The notes under the pieces are model-generated. The model saw only the letters and a program-made list of their open reading frames with translations, was not told the DNA's origin and ran no database searches. A program made the translations under genes and the position numbers. Positions 60,618-64,000 of a stretch of DNA of 64,000 nucleotides are shown here, one piece after another. This stretch comes from TC-15 sp034437275 (GTDB lineage: Bacteria > Chloroflexota > Anaerolineae > Aggregatilineales > Aggregatilineaceae): positions 1 to 64,000 of the forward strand of contig DAOTUD010000031.1 of assembly GCA_034437275.1 (NCBI GenBank), given 5' to 3'. The stretch's first letter is position 1, and every line of letters starts with the position of its first letter.

Positions 60618-61151
60618 CTATTGGGTCAGCAGATACGCGACCAGCGCTTCAAGCTCGTCCTCCGACAGGCCGTCGTACGCATCCGGCATCCCGCCGTTCT
60701 CGAAACCCGGCGCAAAGTACGCGTTCGGCTCCAGGATCGCTTTGCGGAGGTATTCCTCCGGCGACGGATCGCCGGCGTCTTCGGCGTGCTCGACGGCGCG
60801 CTCGCCCGTACCCGTCAGGGCCGGGCCGACGCCGTCCTGCGCGCCATGACAGCCGCTGCAGCCGCTGGCATTGAACACTTCCTCGCCCTGGCTGACCAGC
60901 GCCAGATCGACATCCGCACCGGCATCATCAGCCTGATCGCCATCATCGGCAGCATCACCGGCAGCCGGTTCGGCGGTGGCGGGGGGCACGCCTTCGCGCA
61001 GTTCGTCGCGCAGCGTCGGCGTCTCGCCCGCGGGCAGCTTGCCCACCGGCGTCAGGTCCTCGGCCAGATCGTTGTCGCCACAGGCGCTGATCAACAGCCC
61101 CAACGCGACTGCCATCGCCACTACACTCACAACCCAGAATCGCTTTAACAC
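60618..61151 (-). CDS. Mono-heme cytochrome c lipoprotein (act operon)
   Basis: A 177-residue exported cytochrome. The lipobox LLISACGD at about 19-25 marks it as a lipoprotein. A disordered Asp/Ala-rich linker (about 60-85) leads to one heme c site, NASGCSGCHGAQ (CxxCH), with the axial Met probably in NGGMPDAY. It would accept electrons from alternative complex III at the outer face of the membrane, like ActE or the mobile carrier. The start is GTG at 61151 with GGAGG six bases upstream. It is the last gene of the visible act operon, 18 bases after actD. Confidence 0.9.
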   Translation of the reverse strand: MLKRFWVVSVVAMAVALGLLISACGDNDLAEDLTPVGKLPAGETPTLRDELREGVPPATAEPAAGDAADDGDQADDAGADVDLALVSQGEEVFNASGCSGCHGAQDGVGPALTGTGERAVEHAEDAGDPSPEEYLRKAILEPNAYFAPGFENGGMPDAYDGLSEDELEALVAYLLTQ

Positions 61152-61169
61152 AATATACCTCCACCTGTC

Positions 61170-62234
61170 TTAGTTGTCCGCCGGCGCTTGGGGGTTCAGA
61201 CTGGCGACGTAGTTCACGATGTCCCAGGTCTCGCCGGCGTCAAGATTCTCGCTGATACTGGGCATCCAGCCCACGCCCTCCGTAATGACCCAAAAGACAT
61301 ATTCCGGGGGCAGGGCCTGTACCCGGTCGCTGGTGATGTGCGGCACGCGCGGCGTACCGTCATCGTTCAGGAAGTGCCGCTTGCCGACCAGGCCCAGGTC
61401 TTCGCCGGGCTGGCCGTGACACATGGCACAGTTGATATCGTACAACAGATCGCCGCGCGCGACCGAGGACTCGCCCGCGATGCGCTCGGTGGCCGGTTCG
61501 TTGCCCAGCAGCACCGGCCCCTGGATCGGCACCGAGTCCGGCGGCACGGCCAGCCGCGGCCCCTCCTGGTGGCTCACCCCCGGCGATTCCTGCATGACGT
61601 TGATCCAGGGTATGCGCACAATGTCGTAGGTGAGCAGCAGCGGAGCCAGCAGCACCACCAGCCCAACCGTCGCCGCGCCGCCCCAGAAGAACAGGTGCCG
61701 GACCCCCTGGGGCGGGTAGTTGGCGGCGTCGTCGCGCTTGATGTCGTGCGCACCGTGCGCGGTGAAGACCTCCGCGACCTGGCCGGCCAGATCGGCGCTG
61801 GCCGTGACCTCGACCCCGAAGTAGCCTTCGGAGATGCGCTCGTCGTACATCTGGCTGGTCAGGATCGGGAACTTGCTTTGCAGCAAAAAGCCCACGAACG
61901 CGGCCAGCATACTGCACAGCGCTGTCAACTCGAAGATGATGATCGCCGCAGGCGGCACCGGCACCAGGGCTTGCCCGCCAACGTGGATCGGGTACAGTTC
62001 CGGCGTGATGACGGCAACGAACAGCCCCAGTACCACGCCAATCACTGCCCCGGCAATCACAAACAGGAAAAACCACTGGCGATGGGGTTTGCGCCCCAGA
62101 AACTTGGGGGCATAAGGGATGCCGGACATCACGGTGATGTCGTCTTCCTCGACCCCGATGTCGCGCAGCCCGTCGATAGCGTCGGCAGTGGTCGTCACAT
62201 TATCGAATAGTCCAAGTAGTATCTGGTCGGCCAT
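61170..62234 (-). CDS. actD: ActD fused to a C-terminal cytochrome c domain (alternative complex III)
   Basis: A 354-residue subunit. The N-terminal 175 residues are ActD/DUF3341: a small ferredoxin-like start (GLFDNVTTTADAIDGLRDIG), two membrane helices (about 55-75 and 95-117) and EGYFGVEVTA. After a third helix (about 185-205) a cytochrome c domain begins at about 255, with heme site NCAMCHGQ and axial Met in GVGWMPSIS. ActD and the mono-heme ActE are usually separate subunits, so this looks like an ActD-ActE fusion. AGGAGGG lies four bases before the ATG. Confidence 0.9.
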   Translation of the reverse strand: MADQILLGLFDNVTTTADAIDGLRDIGVEEDDITVMSGIPYAPKFLGRKPHRQWFFLFVIAGAVIGVVLGLFVAVITPELYPIHVGGQALVPVPPAAIIIFELTALCSMLAAFVGFLLQSKFPILTSQMYDERISEGYFGVEVTASADLAGQVAEVFTAHGAHDIKRDDAANYPPQGVRHLFFWGGAATVGLVVLLAPLLLTYDIVRIPWINVMQESPGVSHQEGPRLAVPPDSVPIQGPVLLGNEPATERIAGESSVARGDLLYDINCAMCHGQPGEDLGLVGKRHFLNDDGTPRVPHITSDRVQALPPEYVFWVITEGVGWMPSISENLDAGETWDIVNYVASLNPQAPADN

Positions 62235-62243
62235 AGTTCCCTC

Positions 62244-63701
62244 CTAGTGATGCTCCGTCCGCGTGGTGACAACCGCGCGACCGATGCGGCGCGTGCCTTG
62301 CGTCGCCTGCCCTTCGTGGACTTCCCACAGCGGGACAATCGGCACCACCCGCGTGAACAGCGCATACAGCAAGCCCAGGAACGCCAGCGTGCCGACCGTG
62401 ATCACGATCTCCGGCCAGCGCGGCGTGTAGTTCACCCAGTTGAACGGCAGCTCGTTCCGCGAGAGGAACCCGGCCACGATCAGGACACGTTCGAGATACA
62501 TCCCGATCTGGATGAAAATACAGATCACCACCATCGCCGGCAGCGAGGTGCGTATTCGGCGCGACCATAACGTGCCCAGCGGCACGATGATGTTGGCGAA
62601 CAACATCAGGTAGAACAGCGCCGCCAGGTCGCCGGTCAACATGCTTTGCAGCGCCTGTTCCATCGGCAGATTGCCGTACCAGTTGACGATCCACTCCGTG
62701 AAGTAGAAGTACACCCAGGCCAGCGACATCAACATCAAGAAGATGCCCATCGCGTTGAAGTGCTCCTCGCGCAAGAAGTAGCCCAGGCCCATCGTTTTGC
62801 GCAGAATGATCATCACCAGGATCACCGCCGCGACGCCGGAGAACAGCGCGCCGACGATGAAGAACGGCCCGAAGATGGTGCTGTGCCAGCCGGGTTGAAT
62901 CGCCATCGCGAAGTTCCACGACACGCCGGTGTGCACCGAGAACATCACCGGCACGATGATCATGCTCAGGATGTTGGAGACGGACTCCAGCCGGTGCCAT
63001 TCGCCTTCGGTGCCGCGCCAGCCCAACGACAGCGCCCCGTACAGCTTCTTACGCCAGCCGGTGACGTGGTCGCGGGTCATGGCCAGGTCCGGCACGAGCG
63101 CGATATACATAAACAGCGTGCTGCCGATCATGTAGGTGGTGATCGCGGTCGCGTCCCAGAACAGCGCCGACCGGAAGTTCGGCCACAGTTCGCGCTGGTT
63201 GGGGATCGGCATCATGTAGTAGATCTTCCACAGCCGCCCGACGTGGATCAGCGGGAACAGCCCGGCAATCGCCAGCCCGAACAGCGTCACGACCTCTGCC
63301 GCGCGGGCAACAGGCCGCCGGAAGTCCATACGCATCATGCGCAGTGCCGCCGAGATAAACGTCCCGGCATGACCGATCCCGACGAAGTAGACCAGGTTGG
63401 CGATGTACGGCCCCCACATCACCGAGCGGTTGAGACCGGTGATGCCCATGCCGTAGCGCATCTGGAGCACCCAGGTCACGACGAAGGCGAGCGTCAGGCC
63501 GCCCAGCCCGACCACCAGCAGCCAGAACAGCGCGCCGGTCTGGCTCATGTTAGCCAGCATGAAGGCGTTGTTCTCTGCCGGGGGTTTGGGGTCAAGCAGC
63601 AGGTGCTCTTCGCGCCCATGTTGGACTTGCGCGGCTAATCGCTCGTCTTCGGGCAGCGGTTGCTCCCAGAATGGGCCTTGATCGGTTTTACTGTCCAGCA
63701 T
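62244..63701 (-). CDS. actC: Alternative complex III membrane subunit ActC (NrfD family)
   Basis: About 485 residues with ten membrane helices. NrfD/PsrC-like features are GITGLNRSVMWGPYIANLVYF-type start (only part quoted: WGPYIANLVYFVGIGHAGT), LIHVGRLWKIYYM, and the later VSWNFAMAIQPGWHSTIFGP. ActC carries the quinol site and proton path of the complex. The ATG at 63701 has GGTGGAG five to seven bases upstream and is preferred over an in-frame GTG at 63713. It overlaps the actB 3' end by 14 bases, so the two are probably coupled. Confidence 0.95.
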   Translation of the reverse strand: MLDSKTDQGPFWEQPLPEDERLAAQVQHGREEHLLLDPKPPAENNAFMLANMSQTGALFWLLVVGLGGLTLAFVVTWVLQMRYGMGITGLNRSVMWGPYIANLVYFVGIGHAGTFISAALRMMRMDFRRPVARAAEVVTLFGLAIAGLFPLIHVGRLWKIYYMMPIPNQRELWPNFRSALFWDATAITTYMIGSTLFMYIALVPDLAMTRDHVTGWRKKLYGALSLGWRGTEGEWHRLESVSNILSMIIVPVMFSVHTGVSWNFAMAIQPGWHSTIFGPFFIVGALFSGVAAVILVMIILRKTMGLGYFLREEHFNAMGIFLMLMSLAWVYFYFTEWIVNWYGNLPMEQALQSMLTGDLAALFYLMLFANIIVPLGTLWSRRIRTSLPAMVVICIFIQIGMYLERVLIVAGFLSRNELPFNWVNYTPRWPEIVITVGTLAFLGLLYALFTRVVPIVPLWEVHEGQATQGTRRIGRAVVTTRTEHH

Positions 63702-64000
63702 GTGACTCTCCACCTTTCAGATAGTAAACGGCGGGTTCTGTCCCCATGTGTTCCAGCAGCTTGAACTGCCGTTCATTTGGGACCATCGCGGCCACGCGGC
63801 TGTCCTTGTCGTACTTATCGCCGAAGACCAGCGCATCGGTGGGGCAGGCCTGCACACAGGCGGGCTGCACCGCGCCATCTTCGATGTCGCGTCCCTCTGC
63901 GTTGGCGGTTTCGGCGGCGCGGCGGATGCGCTGAATGCAGTACGTGCATTTTTCCATCACGCCTGCACTGCGCACGGTCACATCGGGGTTCAGTTGTTGT
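63688..64000 (-). CDS. actB: ActB iron-sulfur subunit, C-terminal part (cut by window end)
   Basis: The last 104 residues of a larger protein whose start lies beyond the right edge. MEKCTYCIQRIRRA and QPACVQACPTDALVFGD are the final cysteine clusters of the ferredoxin-like half of ActB, a fusion of a molybdopterin-oxidoreductase-like domain (without cofactor) and an FeS domain. Codons remain open to base 64000. ActA and the rest of the operon should lie further right. Confidence 0.93.
   Translation of the reverse strand, partial: QQLNPDVTVRSAGVMEKCTYCIQRIRRAAETANAEGRDIEDGAVQPACVQACPTDALVFGDKYDKDSRVAAMVPNERQFKLLEHMGTEPAVYYLKGGESHAGQ

Overview
The window looks like a 64 kb chromosomal contig from a member of Chloroflexota, probably an Anaerolineae-type lineage. 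It is GC-rich and almost fully coding. It carries genes for alternative complex III (act), a non-adenylylated type I glutamine synthetase, very large multi-GAF histidine kinases, secreted SH3b/PA14 proteins with Thr-Pro-rich linkers, and many membrane glycosyltransferase-like proteins. The phylum assignment is inferred from gene content; no rRNA gene is present. One tRNA, tRNA-Lys(CTT), is seen. There is no CRISPR array or prophage. The left edge may hold the first codons of a transposase.

Layout. 1-2.5 kb: possible transposase fragment, a NIF3-family protein with a degenerate metallophosphatase-like partner, and a crotonase. 2.6-18.1 kb: a surface-glycan and glycosidase region with a GT39-like membrane protein, tRNA-Lys, GH31 alpha-glucosidase, an alkyltransferase-like protein, another membrane protein, and an overlapping minus-strand operon of four large membrane proteins plus a GT2 transferase. 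That operon looks like a duplicated two-gene module. 18.2-24.6 kb: a coiled-coil zinc-ribbon protein, a membrane-anchored NACHT-HEAT NTPase, and a ylmD-yggS-yggT-yggU operon facing them. 24.6-27.3 kb: glutamine synthetase and a secreted alpha/beta hydrolase. 27.4-35.1 kb: two paralogous membrane histidine kinases with no response regulator nearby, then a CBS-domain protein. 35.2-41.3 kb: GT4 and WecG/TagA/CpsF transferases, an acidic membrane protein, a second GT4 and a PA14/SH3b exoprotein.

41.3-46 kb: an uncharacterised CxxC protein, a class II aldolase, and a Fur-family regulator divergent from an unusual NicO-type metal transporter. The transporter carries an EF-hand-like loop and a C-terminal TolB-like beta-propeller. 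46-51.6 kb: a translation and secretion operon (ffh, rpsP with a long acidic tail, khpA, rimM) followed by dprA, a mannose-1-phosphate guanylyltransferase and a DUF503 protein. 51.6-58.6 kb: two dynamin-like GTPases side by side, a TGS-domain nucleoside kinase and a GH13 amylase. 58.7-64 kb: a membrane SH3b/Thr-Pro/zinc-ribbon protein and the act respiratory operon, with ActB cut by the window end and ActD fused to a cytochrome c domain.

Functionally the window combines aerobic-type quinol oxidation, alpha-glucan breakdown (GH13, GH31), envelope polysaccharide assembly (GDP-mannose supply, several GT families, GT-C-like membrane proteins), envelope sensing and core translation. The strongest candidates for something undescribed are the transporter-propeller fusion under a Fur-type regulator, the paired dynamin-like GTPases next to the nucleoside kinase, the membrane NACHT-HEAT protein, and a MITE-like element sitting exactly in the stop codons of two convergent genes.
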